Notes: a model not told the origin generated them from the sequence alone. A stretch of 64,000 nt of DNA from Streptomyces sp. yr375 (GCF_900110755.1 NZ_FOFF01000033.1:1-64000); one strand, 5' to 3'; shown: positions 48,418-56,972, counted from the first letter of the stretch. Numbers and translations are program-made.

Positions 48418-49053
48418 CTATGCGTGGGGGAACTTCCAGATGAAGGGCTCCCCGTCCTCCTCCGACCAGTGCACCTCGATGCTCTTGGCGGTGACCGGGA
48501 CGAGGTACGTCTCGCAGAAGACGTGGCTCTCGCCCTGCTTCCAGCTCTCGACGTCGTAGGGGTCGTCGCAGCCGGCGACGTCGTCCGCCGAGGCGCCGAT
48601 CAGGATCGAGCCGCGCTGCTCGTCGGCCCAGACGGTCGTGCCGTCGTTCGCGTCGGAGGAGTCGGTGAGCGCCGGACCGGCCTGGTGCGTGAACTTCACG
48701 TGCGCGATCGCGAGCACCATGCCCTTGGCGTCCTTCGGGTCCGACACCACCTTCTGCGCCTCGGCCTCGGTGCCGACGTCGACCTTCTGCGCCGCGATCT
48801 CGTACGTGACCTCGCCGGGCTCCTCCGCGACCTTCCCCGTGACGCTCTCACCGGTCGCCACGTCGCCGCCGGCGGCGGACGTCGACGCGGAGGCCGATGC
48901 CGATGCCGACCCGCCGGTCGACGGAGAGGAGTCGGCCGCTGCCGTGGCGGCGCCCTTCGCGTCCGCGTCGTCGCTCCCGTTGCACGCGCTGAGGGTGAGG
49001 GCGAGAACGGCGACGGGCGCGACGAGACGCAGCGCGGTCTTGCGGTGCAGCAC
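48418..49053 (-). CDS. Predicted lipoprotein of unknown function
   Basis: A 211-residue lipoprotein. The signal peptide (residues 1-23, APVAVLALTLSAC end) places the lipidated cysteine at 24. A Ser/Ala-rich linker to about residue 65 precedes a beta-rich domain with VTYEIAAQKVDVGTEAEA and MVLAIAHVKFTHQAG, resembling DUF4352-type extracellular domains, and two further cysteines (GCDDPYD, VFCETYL) that may form a disulfide. It converges on the FtsH paralogue. Function unknown. Confidence 0.82.
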   Translation of the reverse strand: MLHRKTALRLVAPVAVLALTLSACNGSDDADAKGAATAAADSSPSTGGSASASASASTSAAGGDVATGESVTGKVAEEPGEVTYEIAAQKVDVGTEAEAQKVVSDPKDAKGMVLAIAHVKFTHQAGPALTDSSDANDGTTVWADEQRGSILIGASADDVAGCDDPYDVESWKQGESHVFCETYLVPVTAKSIEVHWSEEDGEPFIWKFPHA

Positions 49054-49218
49054 AACAGCTCCTGTATGCAGATGTGAGGTCTCCCCCGGGCGGTTCGACA
49101 GGCTATGGGGGCGGTGCGCTGGTCAGCGAAGCGAGAGGCACCCCGCTTCGCTTTCTTCACACCATTCACACGTGCGTTTCCAGGAACTTCCTTACCTCGC
49201 GCCAGGGCGTGCGCGATG

Positions 49219-50160
49219 TCAGGGCGTGCGCGCGATCAGGTAGCGGAACACGTTCGGCATCCACACCGTCCCGTCCGGTCGCCGGTAGGGGTGCAGCGCC
49301 TCCGTCAGCTCCTTGTCGACCTGGGCCGGGTCGGTCGCCGTGACCGCCGCGTCGAACAGGCCCGTGGACAGCAGCCCCTTGACGGCGCTCGGCACGTCGG
49401 CGTACCCGAACGGGCAGGCCACCCGGCCCGATCCGGCCGGCTTCAGCCCGGCCCGCTGGGCGACCTCCTCCAGGTCGTCGCGCCGGGCGGGGCGCGGCCG
49501 GGCCGGGCCGCCGCGCAGCGGATCGGCCAGCTTGGCCGCGACCCGCAACACCGCGGAGGTGGCGCAGCGTTCGGGCGGACCCCAGCCGACGAGCACCACG
49601 GCCGCCCCGCGCGCGGCGAGCGGCGTCGAGGCTGCGAGCAGCCCGACGAGCCGGTCCGTGTCGCCCGCGAGACACCCGACCGGCTCGAAGGCGGTCACCA
49701 GGTCGTACGCGGGCGTCTCCGCGTCGGCCGGGTCGGCTGTGTCGGTCGCGTCGGTCGTGTCGGTCGTGTTCTTCGGTGGCCGGTGGATGAGCCGGATACG
49801 GCCATGATCCGAGCCGTCTCCGGTGCCTTCACGCGCGGGTGCGGGGCGGTCGCCCGCCCCTTCCTCCGTGGGCAGCAGCCGCTCGCGCGCGAGGGCCAGC
49901 CGTTCGGGGGAGGCGGTCTCGACGCCCGTGAGCAGGGCCGCGCCTCGGGCGGCCGCCATCAGCAGGGCGAGTCCGGAGCCGCAGCCGAGCGCGAGGAGCC
50001 GGGTGCCGCGTCCTACGTCCAGCCGTTCGTAGACCGCCTCGTAGAGCGGGACCAGCATCCGTTCCTGGATCTCCGACCAGTCACGCGCGCGTGCGCCCAG
50101 GTCCGCGCGGGTCGTCGGCCCCGCGTGAGGCAGGTGCTGTCGCACGAGCACAGATGTCAT
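49219..50160 (-). CDS. Class I SAM-dependent methyltransferase-like protein
   Basis: A 313-residue protein with a degenerate but recognisable Rossmann methyltransferase core: LLALGCGSGLALLMAAARG (motif I), GVETASPERLALARERL, AYDLVTAFEPVGCLAGD and AAVVLVGWGPPERC. The last segment resembles Streptomyces methyltransferases that use CxxGCLAGD. A repeat-encoded insert of TDTTDATDTADPAD lies mid-protein (DNA repeat 49721-49765). The ATG at 50160 is chosen over one 15 nt upstream. Substrate unknown. Confidence 0.78.
   Translation of the reverse strand: MTSVLVRQHLPHAGPTTRADLGARARDWSEIQERMLVPLYEAVYERLDVGRGTRLLALGCGSGLALLMAAARGAALLTGVETASPERLALARERLLPTEEGAGDRPAPAREGTGDGSDHGRIRLIHRPPKNTTDTTDATDTADPADAETPAYDLVTAFEPVGCLAGDTDRLVGLLAASTPLAARGAAVVLVGWGPPERCATSAVLRVAAKLADPLRGGPARPRPARRDDLEEVAQRAGLKPAGSGRVACPFGYADVPSAVKGLLSTGLFDAAVTATDPAQVDKELTEALHPYRRPDGTVWMPNVFRYLIARTP
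49721..49765. repeat. Imperfect 9-bp tandem repeat inside the methyltransferase gene
   Basis: Five units resembling GTGTCGGTC run head to tail, in frame, encoding an Asp/Thr/Ala-rich insert. Length variation here would not break the frame. Confidence 0.7.
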
Positions 50161-50359
50161 GGATAAGCGCCCCAATCCGCGGAGAGTTGCCGCAGTAACC
50201 GATCAGGTGGCCCCCGTGCAGTGCGCTCGCACTTCCCCCGTATGCCAGGTAACTCCCCGTTCGCGACCGCGTCCAGGGGTCGCGGGCCGCTGCTTGTGGA
50301 CGGGCTGTGCCTGTGGCCAGAATTCACATTCCGGCAACGTGGAGCCGTACCATCACGTC

Positions 50360-50671
50360 ATGGAAAAGGCTCCCGTTCTCCCCTTGTGGGAGACGGGGAC
50401 GGCGCCCGCGCCCGAGAGCGCGGCCGAAACGCCTCTTGCGCCCCCGCGGAGCATCCGCACCCCGGCGCGACGGCATGGTCTACGCGCCGGGCCGTACGCA
50501 GGACTACGTAGGGCTACGCACCAGCTTGGTACGAGCTGTGAGGCTTCTCCGCAGATCAGCGCACCCGCCCTCGTCCGGACGCATCAGTGCCAACTGACGG
50601 GTACGTGCAAATTATTTGGGATGCCCCGGAATAGGAACACAGGGGCACTCCCGCTCGTTGTCATTACGTGA
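50360..50671 (+). CDS. Possible small ORF coupled to the SprT-like gene
   Basis: A 103-residue reading frame (MEKAPVLPLWETGTAPAPES...). In favour: TACCAT lies 6 nt before the ATG with TTCACA 19 nt further upstream, and its stop overlaps the next start as GTGA. Against: third-position GC bias fades after about residue 45, and the +1 frame then looks more protein-like (MVYAPGRTQDYVGLRTSL), as if a frameshift occurred. It could be a real small gene, a decayed gene, or chance. The remaining gap (50161-50359) shows no gene. Confidence 0.3.
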   Translation: MEKAPVLPLWETGTAPAPESAAETPLAPPRSIRTPARRHGLRAGPYAGLRRATHQLGTSCEASPQISAPALVRTHQCQLTGTCKLFGMPRNRNTGALPLVVIT

Positions 50672-51264
50672 GCACGACACAGACACCACCAGTTCTCGCC
50701 GCAGAGCTGGCAGAGGCGTGGGCCGACATTCAGCGGTACCACCCCGAACTGCCGGATCTCGCCGCGCCAGAGTCCCTGATCGGGGAGTCGTCGTCCGCCT
50801 GCGGTCACGAGCTCTCCTTCGAGCGACTGCTTCACGAAGCAGTCCATGGCATCGCGGCCGCCCGAGGCGTCCGCGACACCTCCCGTGCCGGCCGCTACCA
50901 CAACCGCAGATTCCTCGCGATCGCCGAGGAAATGGGGCTTGACCACCCCGAGGAACCCCATCCCAGCAGCGGTTTCTCACTGGTCACGCTCAACCCGGAG
51001 GCCAAGCGCCGCTACCGGCCGACCATCGAGCGCCTCCAGCGGGCCCTCAAGGCCCACCTGGCGGCCACCTCTTCCGACACCACCCGCAGCTTCCGCGGCC
51101 CCGCGGCCCGGCACGGCTCCTCCGGCGGAGGCGTCCGCGTCAAGGCCGTGTGCGACTGCGGACGCAATGTGCGGGTCGTGCCGTCGGTCCTGGCCCAGGC
51201 GCCGATCGTGTGCGGGGGCTGCGGAAAGCCGTTCCGGATCCCGGAGATCGTCGGCGCGGCCTAG
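50668..51264 (+). CDS. SprT-like putative zinc metallopeptidase with zinc ribbon
   Basis: A 198-residue protein. FERLLHEAVHGIAAARG contains HEAVH (residues 56-60), an HExxH zinc-protease motif, followed by DTSRAGRYHNRRFLAIAEEMG. The C-terminal part has Cys162, Cys164, Cys182 and Cys185 (CDC and CGGC), a zinc-ribbon arrangement as in SprT-type proteins. No signal peptide, so it is cytoplasmic. The GTG at 50668 has only weak Shine-Dalgarno sequence but overlaps the preceding ORF's stop. Proteins of this type are frequent on actinobacterial mobile elements, to my recollection. Substrate unknown. Confidence 0.8.
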   Translation: MSTTQTPPVLAAELAEAWADIQRYHPELPDLAAPESLIGESSSACGHELSFERLLHEAVHGIAAARGVRDTSRAGRYHNRRFLAIAEEMGLDHPEEPHPSSGFSLVTLNPEAKRRYRPTIERLQRALKAHLAATSSDTTRSFRGPAARHGSSGGGVRVKAVCDCGRNVRVVPSVLAQAPIVCGGCGKPFRIPEIVGAA

Positions 51265-51550
51265 TCCCGGCGGCAGTGCACCGGCATCTCGTGGCTGCCG
51301 GTTCAGCGCGCTGCGGGGAGCCGTCCACCGACGGGTCCCCGCAGGCGCCGGGCGCCCCTCACGCATGCCCGCACACCACCCGCGGCCGGAAGGGCCCCGC
51401 GCGGTGTGGCACAATGGCTAGCTGTACTCGACAGTCGCACAGGACCCCTCTCTCCTCCGGCTGACGCGTCCATCGGGCACTCGGGTACCGCAACCCCACG
51501 CGGCAGTCTCGCGGTGCCCAACCACGTCAAAATCAGGAGAGTCCACTTCC

Positions 51551-51973
51551 GTGGCAGTCAAGATCAAGCTGAAGCGTCTGGGCAAGATTCGCGCGCCTCA
51601 CTACCGCATCGTCATCGCCGACTCCCGCACCCGTCGTGACGGCCGTGCGATCGAGGAGATCGGCAAGTACCAGCCGACGTACAACCCGTCGGTCATGGAG
51701 GTCGACGCCGAGCGTGTGGCGTACTGGCTGGGTGTCGGCGCGCAGCCGACCGAGCCCGTGCTCGCCATCCTGAAGAAGACCGGCGACTGGCAGAAGTTCA
51801 AGGGCGAGCCCGCCCCGGCGCCGCTGCTCGTCGCCGAGCCGAAGAAGGCTCGCCCGCTGTTCGAGGCCCTCGGTGGCGACGACTCGGGCAAGGGTGAGGC
51901 CATCACCCAGAAGAAGAAGGCTGAGAAGAAGGACGAGGCCGCGGCTGAGTCCTCTGAGCCGACCGAGGCCTGA
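51551..51973 (+). CDS. rpsP: 30S ribosomal protein S16
   Basis: A 140-residue bS16. The core (residues 1-80: VKIKLKRLGKIRAPHYRIVI, RRDGRAIEEIGKYQPTYNP) is followed by a Lys/Glu/Ala-rich extension typical of Actinobacteria. The GTG at 51551 follows AGGAGAG. It heads the conserved rpsP-khpA-rimM-trmD-rplS cluster. The 286-bp gap upstream holds CACAAT and TAGCTG near 51410-51426 as possible -10 elements. Confidence 0.96.
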   Translation: MAVKIKLKRLGKIRAPHYRIVIADSRTRRDGRAIEEIGKYQPTYNPSVMEVDAERVAYWLGVGAQPTEPVLAILKKTGDWQKFKGEPAPAPLLVAEPKKARPLFEALGGDDSGKGEAITQKKKAEKKDEAAAESSEPTEA

Positions 51974-51978
51974 GCAGC

Positions 51979-52218
51979 ATGCTCGAAGAGGCGCTTGAGC
52001 ACCTCGTGAAGGGCATCGTCGACAACCCCGACGATGTGCAGGTCGCCTCGCGCAACCTGCGCCGCGGGCGCGTACTCGAGGTCCGGGTCCACCCGGACGA
52101 CCTCGGCAAGGTGATCGGCCGCAACGGCCGCACCGCGCGCGCTCTGCGCACCGTCGTGGGCGCCATCGGCGGCCGGGGCGTCCGTGTCGACCTCGTCGAC
52201 GTGGACCACGTCCGCTAG
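51979..52218 (+). CDS. khpA: KH-domain RNA-binding protein KhpA
   Basis: A 79-residue KH-domain protein. The GxxG loop is GKVIGRNGRTARALRTVV. KhpA proteins bind RNA, often with KhpB/Jag, and the gene is regularly found between rpsP and rimM. It starts 5 bp after rpsP. Confidence 0.92.
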   Translation: MLEEALEHLVKGIVDNPDDVQVASRNLRRGRVLEVRVHPDDLGKVIGRNGRTARALRTVVGAIGGRGVRVDLVDVDHVR

Positions 52219-52303
52219 ACGCGTTTCGCAGCACCGGCTCGGGCCGGGGAGGGCCACTGGGCCGTCCCCGGCCCGAAGTCGTTACGACAGGAGATCCAGA
52301 GAA

Positions 52304-52849
52304 GTGCAGTTGGTTGTCGCTCGCATCGGCCGCGCCCATGGCATCAAGGGCGAGGTCACCGTCGAGGTCCGTACCGACGAGCCGGAACTGCGGCTCGCCC
52401 CTGGTGCCGTGCTGGCCACCGATCCGGCCGCCACCGGCCCGCTCACCATCGAGACCGGCCGCGTCCACAGCGGCCGCCTCCTGCTGCGCTTCGAGGGCGT
52501 ACGCGACCGCAACGCCGCCGAGGCCCTGCGCAACACCCTCCTGATCGCCGACGTCGATCCGGAGGAACTGCCGGAGGACGAGGACGAGTACTACGACCAC
52601 CAGCTCATGGACCTGGACGTGGTCACCAAAGACGGCGCCGAGGTCGGCCGGATCACCGAGATCTCGCACCTGCCCTCCCAGGACCTCTTCATCGTCGAGC
52701 GGCCCGACGGCACCGAGGTGATGATCCCGTTCGTCGAGTCGATCGTCGTCGAGATCGACCTCGAGGAGCAGAAGGCCGTCATCGACCCGCCGCCGGGACT
52801 GATCGACGACCGGGCCGAGATCGCCTCGACCGAGGACGACAGCGCATGA
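52304..52849 (+). CDS. rimM: 16S rRNA processing protein RimM
   Basis: A 181-residue ribosome maturation factor acting on the 30S head with S19. The N-terminal barrel (VARIGRAHGIKGEVTVEVRTD) and PRC-type C-terminal domain (YYDHQLMDLDVVTKDG, FIVERPDGTEVMIPFVESIV) are intact. GTG at 52304 follows AGGAGATC. The stop overlaps the trmD start (ATGA). Confidence 0.94.
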   Translation: MQLVVARIGRAHGIKGEVTVEVRTDEPELRLAPGAVLATDPAATGPLTIETGRVHSGRLLLRFEGVRDRNAAEALRNTLLIADVDPEELPEDEDEYYDHQLMDLDVVTKDGAEVGRITEISHLPSQDLFIVERPDGTEVMIPFVESIVVEIDLEEQKAVIDPPPGLIDDRAEIASTEDDSA

Positions 52850-53679
52850 GGCTCGACGTCGTCACGATCTTCCCCGAGTACCTCGACCCGCTGAACGTCT
52901 CCCTCGTCGGCAAGGCACGCGCGCGTGGCCGCCTCGACGTGCGGGTGCACGACCTGCGGGAGTGGACGTACGACCGGCACAACACGGTCGACGACACCCC
53001 CTACGGCGGCGGACCCGGCATGGTCATGAAGACCGACCCCTGGGGCGACGCCCTCGACTCCGTCCTCGCCGACGGCTACGAGCGGGGAGCGCACGCCCCC
53101 GCGCTCGTCGTGCCCACGCCCAGCGGCCGCCCCTTCACCCAGGAACTGGCCGTCGAGCTCTCCGAGCACCCCTGGCTGATCTTCACACCGGCCCGCTACG
53201 AGGGCATCGACCGGCGCGTCATCGACGAGTACGCCACCCGGATCCCCGTCTACGAGGTCTCCATCGGCGACTACGTGCTGGCCGGCGGCGAGGCCGCCGT
53301 CCTGGTCGTCACCGAGGCCGTGGCCCGGCTGCTGCCCGGGGTGCTCGGCAACGCCGAGTCCCACCGCGACGACTCCTTCGCCCCCGGCGCCATGGCCAAC
53401 CTCCTCGAAGGCCCCGTCTACACCAAGCCGCCCGCCTGGCGCGACCGGGAGATCCCCGAGGTGCTGCTCAGCGGCCACCACGGCAAGATCGCCCGCTGGC
53501 GGCGCGATGAGGCGCTGCGCCGCACGACGGCCAACCGGCCCGACCTGATCGCGCGCTGCGAGCCCAAGACCTTCGACAAGAAGGACCGCGAGATGCTCTC
53601 CATCCTGGGCTGGACGCCCGACCCGGAGGGTGCGCCGTACGGTCGATTTTGGCGCAGGACCGAGGGCGTGGAAGAATAG
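52846..53679 (+). CDS. trmD: tRNA (guanine37-N1)-methyltransferase
   Basis: A 277-residue SPOUT methyltransferase modifying G37 of tRNAs to prevent frameshifting. Trefoil-knot elements: DTPYGGGPGMVMKTDPW, RYEGIDRRVIDEYA and SIGDYVLAGGEAAVLV. It overlaps rimM by 4 nt and is followed by rplS after 137 bp, the standard order. Confidence 0.96.
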   Translation: MRLDVVTIFPEYLDPLNVSLVGKARARGRLDVRVHDLREWTYDRHNTVDDTPYGGGPGMVMKTDPWGDALDSVLADGYERGAHAPALVVPTPSGRPFTQELAVELSEHPWLIFTPARYEGIDRRVIDEYATRIPVYEVSIGDYVLAGGEAAVLVVTEAVARLLPGVLGNAESHRDDSFAPGAMANLLEGPVYTKPPAWRDREIPEVLLSGHHGKIARWRRDEALRRTTANRPDLIARCEPKTFDKKDREMLSILGWTPDPEGAPYGRFWRRTEGVEE

Positions 53680-53816
53680 GCCGCTGTTGTGCGCCGTCCG
53701 GTGTGCGCCCCTGCCGCAGGGGGACACGACGCCCGCCTCGACGGGCACACGGCACTCAATCCCCGAACTTCTAGTTCCGTTGATGACCTGTGGCATCAGC
53801 GAAGAAAGCAGACGAA

Positions 53817-54167
53817 ATGTCTCACGTGCTCGACACCGTCGACGCCGCGTCGCTGCGCAGCGACATCCCGGCCTTCCGCCCGGGTGACACCGTCAACGTC
53901 CACGTGCGCGTCATCGAGGGCAACCGCTCCCGTGTGCAGCAGTTCAAGGGCGTGGTGATCCGCCGCCAGGGCGCCGGTGTCCGCGAGACCTTCACGGTCC
54001 GCAAGGTCTCCTTCTCCGTCGGCGTCGAGCGCACCTTCCCGGTGCACACTCCGATCGTCGAGAAGATCGAGCTCGTCACCCGCGGTGACGTGCGTCGCGC
54101 GAAGCTGTACTACCTCCGTGAGCTGCGCGGCAAGGCCGCGAAGATCAAGGAGAAGCGCGACAACTGA
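53817..54167 (+). CDS. rplS: 50S ribosomal protein L19
   Basis: A 116-residue bL19 starting MSHVLDTVDAASLRSD, as in other Streptomyces. FRPGDTVNVHVRVIEGNRSR and RQGAGVRETFTVRKVSFSVG are family hallmarks. An in-frame GTG at 53790 would add nine residues not usual for the family. It ends the ribosomal cluster, followed by the sip genes. Confidence 0.96.
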   Translation: MSHVLDTVDAASLRSDIPAFRPGDTVNVHVRVIEGNRSRVQQFKGVVIRRQGAGVRETFTVRKVSFSVGVERTFPVHTPIVEKIELVTRGDVRRAKLYYLRELRGKAAKIKEKRDN

Positions 54168-54187
54168 GCACCCTGAGGGGTTCATGA

Positions 54188-54212
54188 CGGGGCCGGATAC
54201 CATCTGGCCCCG
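54188..54212 (+). promoter_or_regulatory. Hairpin and possible -10 element abutting the sipW start
   Basis: CGGGGCC (54188-54194) pairs exactly with GGCCCCG (54206-54212), ending at the base before the sipW ATG. The loop holds TACCAT (54198-54203), a TANNNT -10 element 9 nt before the ATG, with CTGAGG 19 nt further upstream. If transcription starts at the ATG the hairpin would be DNA only. Confidence 0.5.
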
Positions 54213-54959
54213 ATGGACACCGAAGCTCAGCAGCCGACGGAGCGCGACCGCTCCTCCAGCCCTTCCGTTTCCGCAGGCGCCTCCCAGGAGGCTGCCCCGG
54301 ACACCGAAGGACCGGGGGGACGGTCGCGCTTCGCGTTTGCCGGACCCTTTGCAGGGCGCTTCACCCAGTGGCTCCCGGGCGGCCGGATCAGCCTGTCCCT
54401 GCTGGTCTGCCTGCTGTTTTTGCTGCTTTTGAACACTTTCGTGGCGCAACCATTCCAGATTCCCAGCGGATCCATGGAAAACGCGTTGAGGATCGGCGAC
54501 CGGGTTCTCGTAAATAAGTTGGCGTACCGTTTTGGTGCCGAGCCGCAGCGCGGCGACGTCATTGTGTTCGACGGCACCGGGTACTTCGGGAACTCCGACT
54601 ACATCAAGCGCGTAGTGGGTGTAGGGGGAGATCACGTGGTCTGCTGCGACAAGGAGGGGAGCATCCAGGTGAACGGGCGGTCGGTCGACGAGTCGACGTT
54701 CCTGTATCCCGGCGACGATCCGTCCACGGTGGACTTCGACGCGGTCGTGCCCCCGGGCACCCTCTTCGTCCTGGGCGACCATCGCAGCCACTCCAGCGAC
54801 TCCCGGGACCACCTGGGCTCGCCGGGCGGCGGCATGATCCCCGTCGACGACGTGATCGGCCGCGCCGACTGGATCATCTGGCCCTACGCGCATCTCACCG
54901 GTCTGACCCGCCCGAGCGCCTACGCGCGCGTGCCCGGCGCGGTGGGCGCCCATGGGTAA
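54213..54959 (+). CDS. sipW: Type I signal peptidase SipW
   Basis: A 248-residue signal peptidase I. A cytoplasmic N terminus (about 60 residues) precedes one membrane helix (LSLLVCLLFLLLLNTFVAQ), then the catalytic Ser87 in IPSGSMENALRIGDRVLVN and Lys132 in YIKRVVGVGGDHV, with GDHRSHSSDSRDHLG as box E. The C terminus lacks a second membrane helix. It is the first of four consecutive sip genes. No ribosome binding site is visible, so the start looks leaderless. Confidence 0.93.
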   Translation: MDTEAQQPTERDRSSSPSVSAGASQEAAPDTEGPGGRSRFAFAGPFAGRFTQWLPGGRISLSLLVCLLFLLLLNTFVAQPFQIPSGSMENALRIGDRVLVNKLAYRFGAEPQRGDVIVFDGTGYFGNSDYIKRVVGVGGDHVVCCDKEGSIQVNGRSVDESTFLYPGDDPSTVDFDAVVPPGTLFVLGDHRSHSSDSRDHLGSPGGGMIPVDDVIGRADWIIWPYAHLTGLTRPSAYARVPGAVGAHG

Positions 54960-56055
54960 CCGCGGCAAACCGCGCGGCGTCCCCGCCTCCGCAGCCGAGC
55001 AGCTCCTGCCCACCGGCGTCCGGCGCACCGCCGGCTCGTCGTCCGGCGCCGGCCGCTCCCGCGCGGAGCGGCGCAAGCTGCAGCGCAAGGTCAAGCGCAA
55101 GCGCAGGCGCTCGGCCGTCCGGGAGATACCGCTCCTGGTCGGGGTCGCCGTCCTGATAGCGCTGGTCCTGAAGACGTTCCTGGTGCAGGCCTTCGTGATC
55201 CCGTCCGGGTCCATGGAGCAGACGATCCGGATCGGCGACCGCGTCCTGGTCGACAAGTTCACCCCCTGGTTCGGCTCCAAGCCCACGCGCGGGGACGTCG
55301 TCGTCTTCAAGGACCCCGGCGGCTGGCTCGACGACGAGCAGACCGGCACCAAGAAGTCGGACCCGGTCGTCGTCAAGCAGGTCAAGGAAGGGCTCACCTT
55401 CATCGGTCTGCTGCCGTCGGACAACGAGAAGGACCTCATCAAGCGGGTCGTCGGCGTCGGCGGCGACCGTGTCGTGTGCTGTGACACACAGGGGCGGGTG
55501 ACCGTCAACGGGGCTCCCCTCGACGAGGGCGCCTATCTGTACCCGGGCAACGAGCCCTCCAACACGGCGTTCGACATCACCGTCCCGCAGGGGCGGCTGT
55601 GGGTGATGGGCGACCACCGGGCCAACTCCGCGGACTCCCGGGCCCACCAGAACACCGATTACGGGGGCACCGTCTCGGAGAGCGAGGTGGTGGGCCGGGC
55701 CATGGTCATCGCCTGGCCGGTGGGGCACATGGTCCGTCTCAAGGAACCGCAAACTTTCTCTTCCGTGACCGGCTCGGCCGCCACGGCGACCGCGTCCGCG
55801 CGGCAGTCGCATAGGGTTGCACCCGGCGATCCGAACGGATCGATTGGACAACTCCCGACCCCTGCGGAACTCCCGCTCGTTATGGGAGTGGTGGGCCTGC
55901 GTCGTATGTGGGGCAGGCAGCGGCACGGAGTAAGGAGTTGGCGTGGGGGATGTGGCGGTTGGCGCACGGTCCGGGCACGACGGCGAGGATCACCGCGGGC
56001 GGTCCGTGGAAGCAGCCGACCCGACCGCGGACGGCGCCGTGACCTCAGAGAATGA
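54952..56055 (+). CDS. sipX: Type I signal peptidase SipX
   Basis: A 367-residue signal peptidase I, starting 8 nt inside the sipW 3' end. A basic N terminus (QRKVKRKRRR) leads to the membrane helix IPLLVGVAVLIALVLKTFLV, then Ser87 in IPSGSMEQTIRIGDRVLVD and Lys164 in IKRVVGVGGDRVVCC, and GDHRANSADSRAHQ. The last 60 residues are Arg/Gly-rich and are read in a different frame through the sipY start (overlap of 113 nt). The tail could be genuine or reflect loss of an earlier stop. Confidence 0.9.
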   Translation: MGNRGKPRGVPASAAEQLLPTGVRRTAGSSSGAGRSRAERRKLQRKVKRKRRRSAVREIPLLVGVAVLIALVLKTFLVQAFVIPSGSMEQTIRIGDRVLVDKFTPWFGSKPTRGDVVVFKDPGGWLDDEQTGTKKSDPVVVKQVKEGLTFIGLLPSDNEKDLIKRVVGVGGDRVVCCDTQGRVTVNGAPLDEGAYLYPGNEPSNTAFDITVPQGRLWVMGDHRANSADSRAHQNTDYGGTVSESEVVGRAMVIAWPVGHMVRLKEPQTFSSVTGSAATATASARQSHRVAPGDPNGSIGQLPTPAELPLVMGVVGLRRMWGRQRHGVRSWRGGCGGWRTVRARRRGSPRAVRGSSRPDRGRRRDLRE

Positions 56056-56926
56056 CCCGGTGGCCGGCGGCGAGGGCCCGCCGGCGGACCAGCCGCCCGG
56101 CAGCGGCGGTGAGGGTTCGGGCGGCGACTCGACGCCGAAGGCGAAGAAGCCGCGCTCCTTCTGGAAGGAGCTGCCGATCCTGATCTTCATCGCGCTCGTC
56201 CTCGCGCTGCTGATCAAGACGTTCCTGGTGCAGGCGTTCTCCATCCCGTCGGCCTCCATGGAGAACACCCTCAAGGTGGGCGACCGGGTCCTCGTCGACA
56301 AGCTGACCCCGTGGTTCGGCTCCGAGCCGGAGCGCGGCGAGGTCATCGTCTTCCACGACCCCGCCGACTGGCTGGCGGGCGAGAACACCGCCGACCCGAA
56401 CGCCTTCCAGACCTTCCTGAGCTGGATCGGCCTGATGCCGTCCGCGGAGGAGAAGGACCTGATCAAGCGGGTCATCGGCGTCGGCGGCGACACCGTCTCC
56501 TGCAAGGGCACCGGCCCGCTCATGGTCAACGGCAAGGCGCTGAACGAGCCGTACGTGTACCCCGGCAACACCCCGTGCAGCCAGGACGACCAGGGCGGCC
56601 AGTTCACCGTGAAGGTCCCCAAGGGCTCCGTCTGGGTCATGGGCGACCACCGCCAGAACTCGCGCGACTCCCGCTACAACCAGTCGGACAAGAACCACGG
56701 CATGGTGCCCGTCAACCAGGTCGTCGGGCGCGCCATCGTCAAGGCGTGGCCGCTCAACCGCTGGGGCACGCTGCCGGTGCCGGACACCTTCGACCAGACC
56801 GGCCTGGGCTACCAGTCCTCGGCGTCCGCGGCCCTGACAGTCGCCCCGCAGGGCCTCGCCCTCGCCGGGGTCGTACCGGTGGTCCTGTGGCGCCGCCGGC
56901 GCACCGAGGACTCCAAGGTCCGCTGA
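55943..56926 (+). CDS. sipY: Type I signal peptidase SipY
   Basis: A 327-residue signal peptidase I. Membrane helix LPILIFIALVLALLIKTFLV, catalytic Ser105 in IPSASMENTLKVGDRVLVD, Lys175 in IKRVIGVGGDTVSC, GDHRQNSRDSRYNQ, and a C-terminal hydrophobic anchor (VAPQGLALAGVVPVVLW) followed by RRRR. AAGGAG lies 7 nt before the GTG at 55943, a clear start despite the overlap with sipX. Confidence 0.93.
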   Translation: MGDVAVGARSGHDGEDHRGRSVEAADPTADGAVTSENDPVAGGEGPPADQPPGSGGEGSGGDSTPKAKKPRSFWKELPILIFIALVLALLIKTFLVQAFSIPSASMENTLKVGDRVLVDKLTPWFGSEPERGEVIVFHDPADWLAGENTADPNAFQTFLSWIGLMPSAEEKDLIKRVIGVGGDTVSCKGTGPLMVNGKALNEPYVYPGNTPCSQDDQGGQFTVKVPKGSVWVMGDHRQNSRDSRYNQSDKNHGMVPVNQVVGRAIVKAWPLNRWGTLPVPDTFDQTGLGYQSSASAALTVAPQGLALAGVVPVVLWRRRRTEDSKVR

Positions 56927-56934
56927 AGCAGGGG

Positions 56935-56964
56935 CTGACCGGGTTCGGTACCGCCGGGTAGGGT
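56935..56964 (+). promoter_or_regulatory. Candidate leaderless promoter of sipZ
   Basis: CTGACC (56935-56940), an 18-nt spacer and TAGGGT (56959-56964) lie 8 nt before the sipZ ATG, closely mirroring the ddl promoter. No ribosome binding site is present. Confidence 0.5.
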
Positions 56965-56972
56965 GCGGACCC

